Positions 25,735-35,175 of a stretch of DNA of 45,907 bases are shown piece after piece. A program made the translations under genes and the position numbers. Each line of letters starts with the position of its first letter. The first letter of the stretch is position 1. The notes under the pieces are model-generated. The model was not told the origin of the DNA and searched no databases. It saw only the letters and a program-made list of their open reading frames with translations. Origin of the DNA: an uncultured bacterium (GTDB taxonomy: Bacteria > Verrucomicrobiota > Kiritimatiellia > RFP12 > UBA1067); contig CADCGZ010000038.1 of NCBI GenBank assembly GCA_902801025.1, positions 1-45,907 of the forward strand. Direction: 5' to 3'.

Positions 25735-26502
25735 CTAATCGGAAAGATTCATCTCCGGATAGTTCAATAGCTCGTAGATGACGTTGGCAACGTAATTTGT
25801 CTGATACTCGTTAAAACATCGGGGATAGGCCGCCCGCATCGCCGATAGGCGGCGAACACTGTACCGATAGGTGTCATCCGCTTCAAGCAGCGCATTGTCA
25901 ACGACGGAATTGCTTGTGTTTACGTTGGTGGCAAAAGCCCTACCAATCGACAGGGCCGCTTCTTTCAGCTCAGCGGGCACATCGACAGCTGTCGCCTCAC
26001 GGAGAAATTCCGCACAGCAAATGGCGCGATCATAGGCCTGCCTACGCGTGAATGCATTTGTCGTTGTAAGATACTCCGTCACGGCCCCAACGGAATTACT
26101 TGTCACGCCCTCGATGCGCAAGACGGACTCAATCGCAGTCTTGCCCAAGACCGGATTCGTTGCACACGAATAAAGGAACGGCAGCTGCGCAGACGTACCG
26201 TATTCGCCAAGACTTTCTATCATCATTTGCGTGATGTTCACATCGTTTGTCTGCGCAAGTTCGCAGATCAGCCGCGCAAGGCGGTTGGTGTCCCCGTCGA
26301 ACCACGAACGATTCGTAATCTTCCTTGACTTCAGTTCATCCCGGAAGTCCAATGTAGCACGTCCGCACAAACGACTCGGCAATGTCACAAACGAAACGAT
26401 CTTCTCCTTCATGGCATCGTCTGAAAGCGGCTCCGCTCCATACGCGAAGGCACCAGCACATACCGCCGCACCCAACACTGAAAAGACAACTCTTCTAATC
26501 AT
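25735..26502 (-). CDS. Exported helical protein, HEAT-like
   Basis: About 255 residues from ATG 26502, where GGAGG lies seven bases upstream (an in-frame ATG at 26508 is too close to the ribosome binding site). The signal peptide ends near AGAFAYGAEP. The rest is predicted helical with repeat-like pieces (ICELAQTNDVNITQMMIESL, PVLGKTAIESVLRIEG, EYLTTTNAFTRRQAYDRAI) similar in style to the two HEAT-like proteins in this window but more diverged. It is the last gene of the operon starting at 30049, 15 bases behind the metalloprotease-like gene. Probably a periplasmic or surface binding accessory; no catalytic motif seen. Confidence 0.65.
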   Translation of the reverse strand: MIRRVVFSVLGAAVCAGAFAYGAEPLSDDAMKEKIVSFVTLPSRLCGRATLDFRDELKSRKITNRSWFDGDTNRLARLICELAQTNDVNITQMMIESLGEYGTSAQLPFLYSCATNPVLGKTAIESVLRIEGVTSNSVGAVTEYLTTTNAFTRRQAYDRAICCAEFLREATAVDVPAELKEAALSIGRAFATNVNTSNSVVDNALLEADDTYRYSVRRLSAMRAAYPRCFNEYQTNYVANVIYELLNYPEMNLSD

Positions 26503-26517
26503 GTCCATTCCTCCATT

Positions 26518-29460
26518 TTAGTTGTGCATAGGATTTCTGGCCCACCACGGAAAGGCAAGAGGAGCAAGGCCCTTCTCCCATGCCTTGTTGTCCTGGCTGT
26601 CATAGTGATAATGGACTCCGAAGATCCTGCCGTTCGTTATGTCTCGCCTGGAATCGTCTTCCGGAACCTCCCCAAGCATCAACATGCGGTCCACGATGCT
26701 TCTCATCGTCGTTCCGCTTTGGTAGTACCGAGCCCCCGGTGCGCCCCGTCCACTGCATCCGCCATTCCAGTCGTCATAAAGATTTGAAAGCGATGCCATC
26801 TCCCCACTGCCCAATGCAACCAAGGCATCACCCTCCGCCTTTCCACCCTCGTTTGACTTATATATGTCACAAAGCCCGAAGGCATGTCCTATCTCATGTG
26901 CAAGCGTGTATCGCGTTGCCTTGGAAGTCACTACAATCCCCTTCCTGTCATGTGCTGCCTTTGTATGTTTACTGTCCACAAAGCGGCTGATGAAGTAGCA
27001 CTCTAGTCCGCCGGTGTTCGTGGCGATATTCACAATCTGGTTGAACGTCCATTCCGATGTGGCATTTGCCGGAGTCTCACACAGCGCATCGTATGCATCG
27101 GGAATGTTTGTCACTACGATGGGCTCAACAAGGTTCAGCTCCACGCCAACTTGCGCGTAGATATCATTAGCGTCTTTAACCATCTGGCGAACATCATCTG
27201 GTTCTATTGGCCTCAACTGCTCTTGTGAGTCCTCGATTATCAACGCCCGCAGATTAACCGTCGTCGACTCTACAACGCGCACAGCAAACTCCGGAGCGCA
27301 GTCGGAACGCCCACCGATCAGAACGGAAAGCGTCTCGGAGCCAGCGGAGACGCCGCGTACCGTAACGCACCTGCCTGTGCACGATCCCACGAAATCGAGA
27401 CCAGCGGACTTCTCCCAGACAATCTCGGAATCGGGGAAGTCATCGGGCGCGACTTCGATGCGGAAATAGCCCTCTCGCCCGACCGCGACTCCGCAGGGGT
27501 TCACCGCGTAGGAGTGCTCGACGCCGTTCTCCACAACGTTGGTCGTCGCATTGCACACAGGCTCGGCAACGGGCGAAACGATAGTCAGGAACGCAGAGGC
27601 CGTCAGGTCGGGCCCAGACTCGGGATGCCAGCGAACCTTGACCTGGACGCCCGGCACAGACGTGCTCACCGTAGCAGGATTGAGATAGATCGGCAGCAAC
27701 AGCGACGAGACGCCGGACACGGCAAACGTCCTGCCGGAAGTAATCGCGTCAGTGCAGTTTGCGTTGGCGTAGACAAGCGGCAATTCGGCAAAACCCCCGT
27801 CGTAGCCGTAGATTCCCTCGACGACGATCGTGCCGTTTGTCGGCACTGGCGAACTGAAGAGAATGCTTCCCGACACTATGTCGTCATCGTCGGGGAACGT
27901 GGCGACGCAGTCGGGCGTGCCGTCGTCGTTGTCGTCGTCATCGTTTACGAAGACGACTTCGGGGAGCGAGATTGCCAGGCTAACGCCCAGCCCGACGCCC
28001 TGGCTTTCGGGATCGTTCACGTAGTAGGAATGAAGCGTGCAGCCGCCGGCCTCTGCTTCCAGCGAAAGCGATACCTGCTGCGCGCCAGCAGCCGGATAGT
28101 GCGCGGTCATCTGCGTCGACTGTGCGGCAGGAGCCGAGATGGACACAATGGACGGATCAGAAGTGCTCCAGCTGAACGCAGACGATACAAGCCATGGGAC
28201 ATCCGAGAGAACCGCGGTGAACGTCTCGCTGTCGTTCAGTTCGGACGGCTGCCAGTTTCCCGGCGACACGCTCAGAGCCGGAGTCCAGACGATGTGCGCG
28301 GACTCCGAGAACGGCACGAGGGGATAAACTGGAATTACAAGCACAAGGCGACCTTCATCCCTCGTCCAGCGACCGTCGTTAAGGCCGCCGCGCATCCTGC
28401 GCATCGGAAGCGACCGAACAGATGGAATGTCGTCTACTGCGGCATATGTAAAGTTCGTCGCGGTCTCGGGGAAGACGGCGAGCGGATAGTCAATGCACTT
28501 CCCAAGGAGGAAGACATACTCCCCTGCGTTGGTGACGGCGACGGAGAGATTGCCGACTGTCAGGAATGTCGTTTCGGGTGGATCATCCGCAACGGTTACA
28601 GAAAGCTTGAAGAGCCCGTTCGTCAGCCCTTCGCCAACCTGCGCGTCGACCCACTGCGGGTAACCGACGGCAAGAATCTCCGTCGCGTTCGTGAAGTTGG
28701 CGGTTACCCATACGTCGTCCTGCCCAAAGCCATTGTGAGGAAATGGAAGCTCGCGCGGCAAATGCGTCGCGACGCCGTTTGTCGTGATAGACACATCGCC
28801 GTTGCGGAATAGCTCAAGCGCGGCTGTGACGAGATTGTTCGTGTCGCGGTTGATCGCCGCATCCGTCCAGACAAAGCGGTAGGAGTTGGACGGTGTGAAC
28901 TCGTAGCCAAACGTCGTGAGCCCGCGCACGATCTCGAACGGCAAGCCAGCAGAGACGACGGCGTTTGTGTCAAATGGCGTCGGCCATATCTGACCGCAGG
29001 AAACGACCTCAACGCCGGAAAGGTGGTTCGTTCCCCAGGGGAACACCCAGCCGTCCTCGAAGGGAAGCCAGAACGAATCCTTCCAAGCGCCGCGCACGTT
29101 CCAGTTCGCGGATTTCCGTTCTGCGCAAGTTGCCTGTGCCTGAACGAGATTCATTACATTTGTAAGAATACCATTCATCGGCAATCCTGTCAACAACAAA
29201 CCGGACCCCAACTGCGGCACCGGCATCATCTGCGGTGGAAGATTGTTGACGCTGTTCGTCTTGCCACCGCCGTAGATCACACCGGCAAGCAGAAACGCGC
29301 AGACGGCGACGCGGCCAAGCGCCGTGAGCGACCGCCAGACGGAAAGCATCCGCGCAAAGACATCGCGCACCATGCGCGAACGAAGCGCAATAATGACTAG
29401 CGAGGCCGCAAGCCCACACAGGGCAAGGCGCATCAGCACAGTCTGAAAGATCACCACCAT
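26518..29460 (-). CDS. Large exported metalloprotease-like protein (HEIGHAFGL)
   Basis: A 980-residue protein. Two hydrophobic segments near the N-terminus (about 8-27 and 43-62) precede a long beta-rich extracytoplasmic region with Ig-like pieces and an Asp-rich patch (NDDDDNDDGTPDC), then a C-terminal domain with AHEIGHAFGLCDIY (H855-E856-H859). HExxHxxGxxD is the zinc-binding site of metzincin-type peptidases, so a secreted or surface protease is likely. It starts one base after the stop of the preceding 195-residue gene, so translation is coupled. Its first ~80 codons and a few upstream bases are duplicated at 708-958 as a truncated copy. Substrate unknown. Confidence 0.75.
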   Translation of the reverse strand: MVVIFQTVLMRLALCGLAASLVIIALRSRMVRDVFARMLSVWRSLTALGRVAVCAFLLAGVIYGGGKTNSVNNLPPQMMPVPQLGSGLLLTGLPMNGILTNVMNLVQAQATCAERKSANWNVRGAWKDSFWLPFEDGWVFPWGTNHLSGVEVVSCGQIWPTPFDTNAVVSAGLPFEIVRGLTTFGYEFTPSNSYRFVWTDAAINRDTNNLVTAALELFRNGDVSITTNGVATHLPRELPFPHNGFGQDDVWVTANFTNATEILAVGYPQWVDAQVGEGLTNGLFKLSVTVADDPPETTFLTVGNLSVAVTNAGEYVFLLGKCIDYPLAVFPETATNFTYAAVDDIPSVRSLPMRRMRGGLNDGRWTRDEGRLVLVIPVYPLVPFSESAHIVWTPALSVSPGNWQPSELNDSETFTAVLSDVPWLVSSAFSWSTSDPSIVSISAPAAQSTQMTAHYPAAGAQQVSLSLEAEAGGCTLHSYYVNDPESQGVGLGVSLAISLPEVVFVNDDDDNDDGTPDCVATFPDDDDIVSGSILFSSPVPTNGTIVVEGIYGYDGGFAELPLVYANANCTDAITSGRTFAVSGVSSLLLPIYLNPATVSTSVPGVQVKVRWHPESGPDLTASAFLTIVSPVAEPVCNATTNVVENGVEHSYAVNPCGVAVGREGYFRIEVAPDDFPDSEIVWEKSAGLDFVGSCTGRCVTVRGVSAGSETLSVLIGGRSDCAPEFAVRVVESTTVNLRALIIEDSQEQLRPIEPDDVRQMVKDANDIYAQVGVELNLVEPIVVTNIPDAYDALCETPANATSEWTFNQIVNIATNTGGLECYFISRFVDSKHTKAAHDRKGIVVTSKATRYTLAHEIGHAFGLCDIYKSNEGGKAEGDALVALGSGEMASLSNLYDDWNGGCSGRGAPGARYYQSGTTMRSIVDRMLMLGEVPEDDSRRDITNGRIFGVHYHYDSQDNKAWEKGLAPLAFPWWARNPMHN

Positions 29461-29461
29461 C

Positions 29462-30049
29462 TCATCTAATCCTCAACTTCAACGCGTCAATTGAAACCTT
29501 GCTCTCGACACGAACGGTTTCCGCGCCGCGAGAAACAACACGGGAAAGATTCCAGTCGTGGTTGAAGCACGTCGGCGACACGACCGACGGGAACACCGAG
29601 GACGCCAGCGACTTCGCCTCACGGTCTCGGTTGAGGTAGAGCGTCACGTCGAGGCGCTGGGTCGCCCCCTCGACGCGGCATGCCGCGTTTGAGCGCCTGT
29701 CGCGCCAGAACCACTCCCCGCAGTCCCAGCCGACACAAAGCTCCCCTTCTTCGACCCCAAGCACGCCGTCCTCGTCCGCATCACGGCCAAACACGACCTC
29801 TACGCTGTTGCTCATCGCCGCATCGCGCTCAATCGTCAGCGTCCATTTGTTGTCCGTCGCCGCTCCTGTCGAGAACACGACATTAGTCTCGACCTCGGCA
29901 AGCGGCCGCACCGCCTCCGGCAGCTGCGGAACGACGAGGCGCGGCCCCGCGAAGGTGGAGAGAGCGAGAAGAGCAAAGGACAGGAGCGCCGTGCCGCTCT
30001 TCATCTGGCAGCACGCGCCGCAACGCCGAAATGTGAACTTCTCATTCAT
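29462..30049 (-). CDS. Small exported protein, first gene of the metalloprotease operon
   Basis: 195 residues. The ATG at 30049 has a GGGAGG upstream; an internal ATG (MKSGTALLSFALLALSTFAG) would give a cleaner signal peptide. The mature part is beta-rich with a possible calcium-binding stretch (GRDADEDGVLGVEEGE) and Cys/Trp residues (CVGWDCGEWFW). I do not recognise the family. It precedes the HEIGH metalloprotease-like gene by one base (TGA-G-ATG), and the same junction is preserved in the truncated copy near 950, so the two genes travel together. It could be a chaperone, inhibitor or structural partner of the protease. Confidence 0.65.
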   Translation of the reverse strand: MNEKFTFRRCGACCQMKSGTALLSFALLALSTFAGPRLVVPQLPEAVRPLAEVETNVVFSTGAATDNKWTLTIERDAAMSNSVEVVFGRDADEDGVLGVEEGELCVGWDCGEWFWRDRRSNAACRVEGATQRLDVTLYLNRDREAKSLASSVFPSVVSPTCFNHDWNLSRVVSRGAETVRVESKVSIDALKLRIR

Positions 30050-30218
30050 GCCCTAAAGCCTCCCAACTATCTTCTCCTTGTCCTTCTCCTTGTCCCCTCT
30101 GTCCAACCGCCCCGCGCAGTTTTACTGTGCCACAGGGGGCAGCAACTGTTGACACACTGTTCTTTCTCATGCAGACATTACATCAAAATCGCGATGCTGT
30201 ATCACCCCGTACGCTCGT

Positions 30219-33011
30219 TCAACAACCACCGGAAAGTCGCTTGTAACGATGACGCAATGCCTCTTGCCCACCTTCCATGATACTACAAATCGCAGTTCGA
30301 ATCGCCGATTCGCCCATGCCACCTTTTGTTTTCACCATTATCTGTCCATTGCACATCCCCATTACATTGACCAACTCAGAATCTCCATTAACAACAACAT
30401 TTGAATTATGCGTTGCTACAATTATTTGTCTTTTGCCCTTATTCTCACTAATCTGCTTTATCACCAAATCATAAATCAACGAATTATCCAAATCATCTTC
30501 CGGTTGGTCGATTACAAGGATGCCATCACCATGGCTCAGCAGAAATGCCAAGATTGCAGCCGCCTTTTGACCCGCCGACCCACCTTCATCCATGCTTACG
30601 AACTTCGCCGCCGAATCCCCACGCCAGTATTTAATATTTAACTTATCGTCCGGGAACCACGATAGAAACTTATAAAGCGCATCAGGATACATTGCACAAT
30701 TATTTTGTAATCGCTTTCCAAACCGCGCATCTCCAACAACTTTACCTTTTAGCACAGCGCCAATCTCATCCTTCAACCCTTGAACCGCATTCAATATTGC
30801 AGCCGTATTGTCACAATCCGGGTTTTCGGATGCCTTTTTTGCAGCCGCATACACTTCAGCAAACAATCCTTTTTTCTCTTCGGCATTGTACAAAACATCC
30901 GCGAACGCACTCTCCCCCAGTCCAAATATCAAGCGAAACTCCGACTCCATTCCCCTAACATCAGCGAACGGAATACATTTCATTCGCACATACTTATTAT
31001 CACCAATAATATTGTCTATAAACTTATTGCGATCCTCCGCCAAGGACTTTCGCGCCTGTAACAGAGAATCAAAAGATTTCTTTATATCATTGTTACACGT
31101 CTCAATCTCTTTCCGGACTCTATCCAAATCCTTGAGTTCTGTTTCATAATCCGCACGACGTTTAATCCAATCGTCATAACAATTCTCTTTGAACACCCCA
31201 CCCTCTTGCGCTGTCAAATCTTCTACGATTTTCTTATGCTGTCTAACTGCTTCATTATACTTTGTCGTCCATTTGCTGGCATTCATTCCATTCTTATATG
31301 CCGTGATTGCTGCCTCAACTTTACCGATTGCGGTCTTAATAGATCCAAGTGCCGACGTTATCGCCAACTCCATGACCGAATGCAATTCAGAACATTCAGC
31401 TAAAAGTTCTTGGTCTTCACCAAATGGCTCATTGTTCAGTGATGGGACCTCCACGCCATCTATCAGCGTAGCGATTTCTCGCATCGTCTCAGCGATGGGC
31501 ACAGGGGGCTTTAACGCCTCATACTGTTTCAACCTTTCAGAATAGCATTTCAAATCAGCGCCATACCCCTTAGTGGCAAAGTTCTTTAACTTTGCGTCCA
31601 AATCAGCACAAGCAGCTTTCAACTCCCCTTCATTTGTTAATCTATCCTGTAAATCGCGCCGCTTCTTACAAAGATCAATATAGCTCTCGCGAGTTGTTAA
31701 AAGCTGCCGGTCTTTGTCATCCTTGGCAACCACAGAAGACTCATCTATTATTGACATCAATGTTGACTGCTCGTTAGCCAATCTATTTAACTGTTTCTGA
31801 CTGAAGACCGAAATAGGTATTCTGTTAATAATCGTCCCAGACTCTATCGACACCCATTTCTCACCATCCAGTTTTTCCAGGACATACTTGTCCTCTCCAT
31901 CATTATTCGACCATGATACTCTATAGTCAACCCCGTCCTTATTGAAAACCAACTCAATCTTAGAATCCTGCGACAGAACCTTTTCATAAAAACCTTTAAC
32001 CTCATCTGGGCACCTGTCTATTCCTCCGAAATCGCCACCCCGACCCACGACCTTTCTTACACACTCCAAAACAGTTGATTTGCCAGTGCCTCGTCCTCCA
32101 ATAAAACTTGTCAGCTGAGGACTGAAATGTACCACTAAAGGATATCCCGGTATCCTTCCTGCTGTTTTTACATTAGAAATTGTCAACTCCCGCAAATACG
32201 CATTGGGGAAACGATTTGGATCGAGCTCATCGCCACACTTCACACTCAAATCCCTATCCAGCAAAGCCAATTTGAGCGCATCAATCGTTGGAGACGACAT
32301 CTTCACCCAAGTCGACCGCGTTCCTAAATTCTCAACCAAATGAGCGTCTGATCCATACACACGGACAAAGTGTTCATTTATAAACTTACCACATTCTGTT
32401 TCTTTTCCATCGGCATCCTTGAACGAGTTCTTTCCCTGAATCTCGACCGCATAAACATCCTTAACCAGTTTTCTCATGTCTGAGCCAACAGACGTTTTGC
32501 CAAAAAAGAAGCCTTTCTCCGCATCAATATGCGCCAAGATTGGAATACCCTTTGCAGCCACCACTGCTTTGACAACATCTGACACTCCTTGCGATGTAAA
32601 CGATTTTTCCGCATCCCCATGATTTTCACAAATCCCGCAAACCCCAAGCGTAGCCAAAACCGAATCTTGTGTCGTGCCTGGATCAAAGACCGCTAACACA
32701 TGAATGCGCCCAGTTCCTGAATTAATCGTGATCTCAAAACCCGGGAAAAAGACTACGTCATGATACCAAGGATACGCACTACGATTCGACAAGATTTTTT
32801 CCTGTGCAGCACGAATCTTCTCAATCCATCCACAATGATTGTGGTCCGTCAACACCACAGCATCAAGCCGTGCATTTACAACCGCTTTGATATAGTCTTC
32901 CGGTGAAATGCTCTTCTCCTCCGGCTTCTTGTCCGCAAAGTCCGTCGATATCGGCGTGTGCACATGGAAATCAATTTTCCACCACCGACTAGAATTGTTA
33001 TTCGAGTTCAT
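30219..33011 (-). CDS. PHP-domain / AAA (SMC-like) ATPase, TrlF-like
   Basis: 930 residues. The N-terminal PHP phosphoesterase domain shows its metal-binding motifs: DFHVHT (14-19), LTDHNH (54-59), GFEIT (91-95), AHID (160-163) and GSDAH (220-224). An ABC/SMC-like ATPase follows with Walker A GGRGTGKS (305-312), a coiled-coil-rich middle (about 420-700), a signature-like GGSAGQKAA (about 810-818), Walker B ILVIDQPEDD (831-840) and a switch ATHNSN. This is the layout of TrlF-like PHP-ATPases, which often occur in defence islands; nuclease or phosphatase activity gated by ATP is the likely chemistry. All key residues look present. AAGGA lies ten bases upstream of the ATG. The gene is AT-richer than the RHS genes. 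Upstream are a 34-codon ORF and a cassette lacking its -10 region. Confidence 0.8.
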   Translation of the reverse strand: MNSNNNSSRWWKIDFHVHTPISTDFADKKPEEKSISPEDYIKAVVNARLDAVVLTDHNHCGWIEKIRAAQEKILSNRSAYPWYHDVVFFPGFEITINSGTGRIHVLAVFDPGTTQDSVLATLGVCGICENHGDAEKSFTSQGVSDVVKAVVAAKGIPILAHIDAEKGFFFGKTSVGSDMRKLVKDVYAVEIQGKNSFKDADGKETECGKFINEHFVRVYGSDAHLVENLGTRSTWVKMSSPTIDALKLALLDRDLSVKCGDELDPNRFPNAYLRELTISNVKTAGRIPGYPLVVHFSPQLTSFIGGRGTGKSTVLECVRKVVGRGGDFGGIDRCPDEVKGFYEKVLSQDSKIELVFNKDGVDYRVSWSNNDGEDKYVLEKLDGEKWVSIESGTIINRIPISVFSQKQLNRLANEQSTLMSIIDESSVVAKDDKDRQLLTTRESYIDLCKKRRDLQDRLTNEGELKAACADLDAKLKNFATKGYGADLKCYSERLKQYEALKPPVPIAETMREIATLIDGVEVPSLNNEPFGEDQELLAECSELHSVMELAITSALGSIKTAIGKVEAAITAYKNGMNASKWTTKYNEAVRQHKKIVEDLTAQEGGVFKENCYDDWIKRRADYETELKDLDRVRKEIETCNNDIKKSFDSLLQARKSLAEDRNKFIDNIIGDNKYVRMKCIPFADVRGMESEFRLIFGLGESAFADVLYNAEEKKGLFAEVYAAAKKASENPDCDNTAAILNAVQGLKDEIGAVLKGKVVGDARFGKRLQNNCAMYPDALYKFLSWFPDDKLNIKYWRGDSAAKFVSMDEGGSAGQKAAAILAFLLSHGDGILVIDQPEDDLDNSLIYDLVIKQISENKGKRQIIVATHNSNVVVNGDSELVNVMGMCNGQIMVKTKGGMGESAIRTAICSIMEGGQEALRHRYKRLSGGC

Positions 33012-33148
33012 ATTGAATTTTTCCTTTCAGTTGCACTCACATCCATTACTTACTTAAAAACCACAGCGAGTTTATCGAGACCTAAAGTGTCAGCGATTAT
33101 TGAAACGGAGTAATTGAGATAGTAGCTCATACCAGCTTGTACTCCTGC

Positions 33149-33253
33149 TTAGGCGATCTCGGATTGTATGGATAGGTTCTTGCGGCAAGCCACTTCTACT
33201 TCGAACAGCTCGTTTTTGTAATCATCGACTACCAGTATTGCTTTACGTACCAT
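33149..33253 (-). CDS. 34-residue small ORF upstream of the PHP-ATPase
   Basis: ATG at 33253 has a strong AGGAGG eight bases upstream. It encodes 34 residues starting MVRKAILVVDDYKNEL and ending with TAA at 33149. ILVVDD recalls the start of a response-regulator receiver domain, but the rest does not continue that fold, so it is either a decayed fragment or a leader peptide. It lies between cassette D and the PHP-ATPase gene, in the same direction, with a 137-base gap to the next ATG. A strong ribosome binding site is the main support. Confidence 0.45.
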   Translation of the reverse strand: MVRKAILVVDDYKNELFEVEVACRKNLSIQSEIA

Positions 33254-33298
33254 TGTCCAACCCTCCTCTTATGATTTGCCTAAAATCCTGCGGCCGCA

Positions 33299-33420
33299 CT
33301 CGCAGTCACGCGCAGGAGTATAGAAAAGAATTCCTACAAATTTCCTACAAAATTCCTACAGTTTTGTAGGAAATGGGGGATAAGTGGGCATGGTATTGAC
33401 AACTGCCATTTTGGATTAGA
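33299..33420 (-). promoter_or_regulatory. Promoter-leader cassette, copy D (-10 region deleted)
   Basis: Contains the TGTAGGAA array and the TTGTCA box with its inverted repeat (GGTA-N8-TGCC core), but about 58 bases present in copy C, including the TATAGA/TAGAGA box, are missing between GTGGGCA and TGGTATTGAC. As written, the -35 has no -10 at correct spacing, so the original promoter is probably dead. Confidence 0.6.
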
Positions 33421-33550
33421 CAGAGGCTGTGATGGCAAGAGTGCCGCGATAAGGCATGGGCCCCAATTCAACCCGTATCATATCGCTCACAGCACAAATG
33501 ACCAAGCCAACAGTCATGCATATAAGTAAAACATATCCAAGGAACCAACA

Positions 33551-33777
33551 GAGTCAGACTTGATTACCACAGTAGATTGCCACAGTAGGTTTTCCTTGTC
33601 ATAGCGGCGTAACCTTTTCGATTCGCCGCTTGCCCTCCTTCAAACGCGCAGTGTGTGACACGACTGATCAGGCGACAGCACCGATTTGGAAGATTTATCC
33701 TGAAATGTCTTATGTCAAACAGTATATCATAAACTCCCGCTACTGTGGTAATTTACTGTGGTAATCAAGTCTGACCC
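33551..33777 (-). mobile_element. Deletion derivative of a RAYT-like element with 34-bp inverted ends
   Basis: The left arm 33555-33588 (CAGACTTGATTACCACAG...) and right arm 33740-33773 are inverted copies with two mismatches. The minus strand between them reads RINLPNRCCRLISRVTH, which I recognise as similar to the start of Y1/REP-associated tyrosine transposases, joined to EGGQAANRKGYAAMTRKTY, similar to their C-terminal tails; the catalytic middle (HxH and Tyr) is deleted. The result is a MITE-like 227-bp unit. The right end (CTACAGGGTCAGAC on the minus strand) recurs at 12423-12436 and, diverged, near 15668-15682. Confidence 0.55.
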
Positions 33778-33784
33778 TGTAGCC

Positions 33785-33965
33785 CCCGTGGAGATGGGTG
33801 ACAGTGCGAATCCAGAGGTTCGAGACGAGGAAGTAATCGTAGATATCAAGGCGACCGTCCTCATGGCGTATGGATGCGACAAAGCCAGAGCGGGCGTCTC
33901 GGAGAGACGCCCCTACCGAAACTGGATAGAATGTCGTCACAGTGCGGAGAACGTTGGTGCCGTTG
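33785..33965 (-). pseudogene. RHS fragment next to the MITE-like element
   Basis: The minus strand encodes NVLRTVTTFYPVSVGASLRD, ARSGFVASIRHEDGRLDIYD and NLWIRTVTHLHG, matching RHS3 at 38870-39045. It even carries the same palindromic insert (33892-33912), so it derives from an RHS3-like gene after that insertion. It is cut by the MITE-like element on one side and by unrelated sequence on the other. Confidence 0.85.
33892..33917. repeat. Palindrome e in the RHS fragment
   Basis: GGGCGTCTC-GGA-GAGACGCCC followed by CTACC, identical to the copy in RHS3 at 38973-38998. Confidence 0.75.
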
Positions 33966-34021
33966 CGGCGCAGTGGGGTCATTGCGCCATACCAACGTGT
34001 GTTTGTCGAAATTGTTGGCCG

Positions 34022-35173
34022 TCAAAATTCCTCCGCAAGGAAATAATCTTCTGTCAGCATCTTGACAGGCCACATACCCCAACCAACTTTTTGTCGTTTT
34101 TGCTTTCCGTCGATATCAATCGTCACAATATATCCTTCTCTCACGAAAATACCTTCGGAAAAACCTTTCACTAGAAATTTGTTATGTCCAAGGACGCGCT
34201 GCACATGCTCTGTATTTGTTGCGTCATTTGCATAAAACGGCACCATCCCTTCTCTCCTTCGCAACGCTACTCTTCCGTGTGCCACCATCATATGCGTCCG
34301 AGCATTATAAAGTCGCCAATACCCGCCATCCCCAGACCACAACATGACATTGTCGTTGTCAACCCAATCCACTTTTAGTGTCTGATAGCCCACCGCATTA
34401 TCTGCAAGATCTGGAAAATCACTTAACGCGACTCTCCAAATTTCATGCAAAGACGAATCATAGACCTGCATCGTTCCATTTTCATCTCGCAGCGCAATAA
34501 GACTCCGATCTGGTGAAACTGATATCCAAAATGGAACATAAACATTTTTCCAAAACCACACAGAACTACCTTCTTTTGTTTTGCGAAGAGGCAACCGACT
34601 TACTATAGCTTTTTTTTGACAATCAAAAATAGCCAAGCTCGGCAAGTTGGTTTTCATATCCAGTAGCTTCAGCAACAACTGTCCCTCACCGATGGGAACG
34701 ACGCCCTGGCAACTAGTACAAACAGGTAGTACTCCTGTCAGATTATGGGCGCCATGGACTAGCCGACCATCACAAAAATTTACTACTCTTATGTTGTTTG
34801 TTATCGGGCCTCGCCAATCCCTAACGTCAGCTTGATACAACTCGTCGCCTACAATCGCCGAAGGGGCGAACTGAATGTCAAGCTCGGCATCAACAACCCA
34901 TTCCTCCTTGAACCCACCCGTCAAGTCATATTTTCTAACAGTCGTCGTCGAATCAGAATCACAATATGGCTGAAAGGAATACAGCACTCGTTCCTGTGCA
35001 TCATATTGCAGCAAGAACTCCCTCCAGCCACTACTTGCAGTTTGTGATTTGAAAATACACTCCTGATTTTCTGTTCTCCGCACAGAGAAGTCATGACGAC
35101 ACGCTGAGATAGGGAGCATCAATAATCCTAGCACAGCAACAACCAATGCATTCTCCATCACGCTCTCTTTCAT
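34022..35173 (-). CDS. Beta-propeller-like lipoprotein paired with RHS3
   Basis: About 383 residues from ATG 35173. The signal peptide ends in lipobox ISAC near residue 25. The mature part has repeated short beta segments ending in aromatic/Asp motifs (FWISVSPDRSLIALRDENG, LKVDWVDNDNVMLWSGDGG) typical of WD40- or PQQ-like propellers, plus a CTSC pair. Its ATG lies two bases after the RHS3 stop (TGA-GT-ATG), so translation is probably coupled through an AGTGAG-like site. By position it is the partner or immunity candidate for the RHS3 C-terminal domain. Its lipobox and placement match the RHS1 partner although the folds look different. Confidence 0.7.
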   Translation of the reverse strand: MKESVMENALVVAVLGLLMLPISACRHDFSVRRTENQECIFKSQTASSGWREFLLQYDAQERVLYSFQPYCDSDSTTTVRKYDLTGGFKEEWVVDAELDIQFAPSAIVGDELYQADVRDWRGPITNNIRVVNFCDGRLVHGAHNLTGVLPVCTSCQGVVPIGEGQLLLKLLDMKTNLPSLAIFDCQKKAIVSRLPLRKTKEGSSVWFWKNVYVPFWISVSPDRSLIALRDENGTMQVYDSSLHEIWRVALSDFPDLADNAVGYQTLKVDWVDNDNVMLWSGDGGYWRLYNARTHMMVAHGRVALRRREGMVPFYANDATNTEHVQRVLGHNKFLVKGFSEGIFVREGYIVTIDIDGKQKRQKVGWGMWPVKMLTEDYFLAEEF

Positions 35174-35175
35174 AC

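Noticed and set aside
33149..33253. Response regulator from the ILVVDD string
   Set aside because: Only 34 codons and no continuation of a receiver domain in any frame; kept only as a small ORF.
33299..33420. CRISPR-like reading of the repeated AAATTCCTAC units
   Set aside because: Units are about 10 bases long without spacers, and there are no cas genes; they belong to the promoter-leader cassette.
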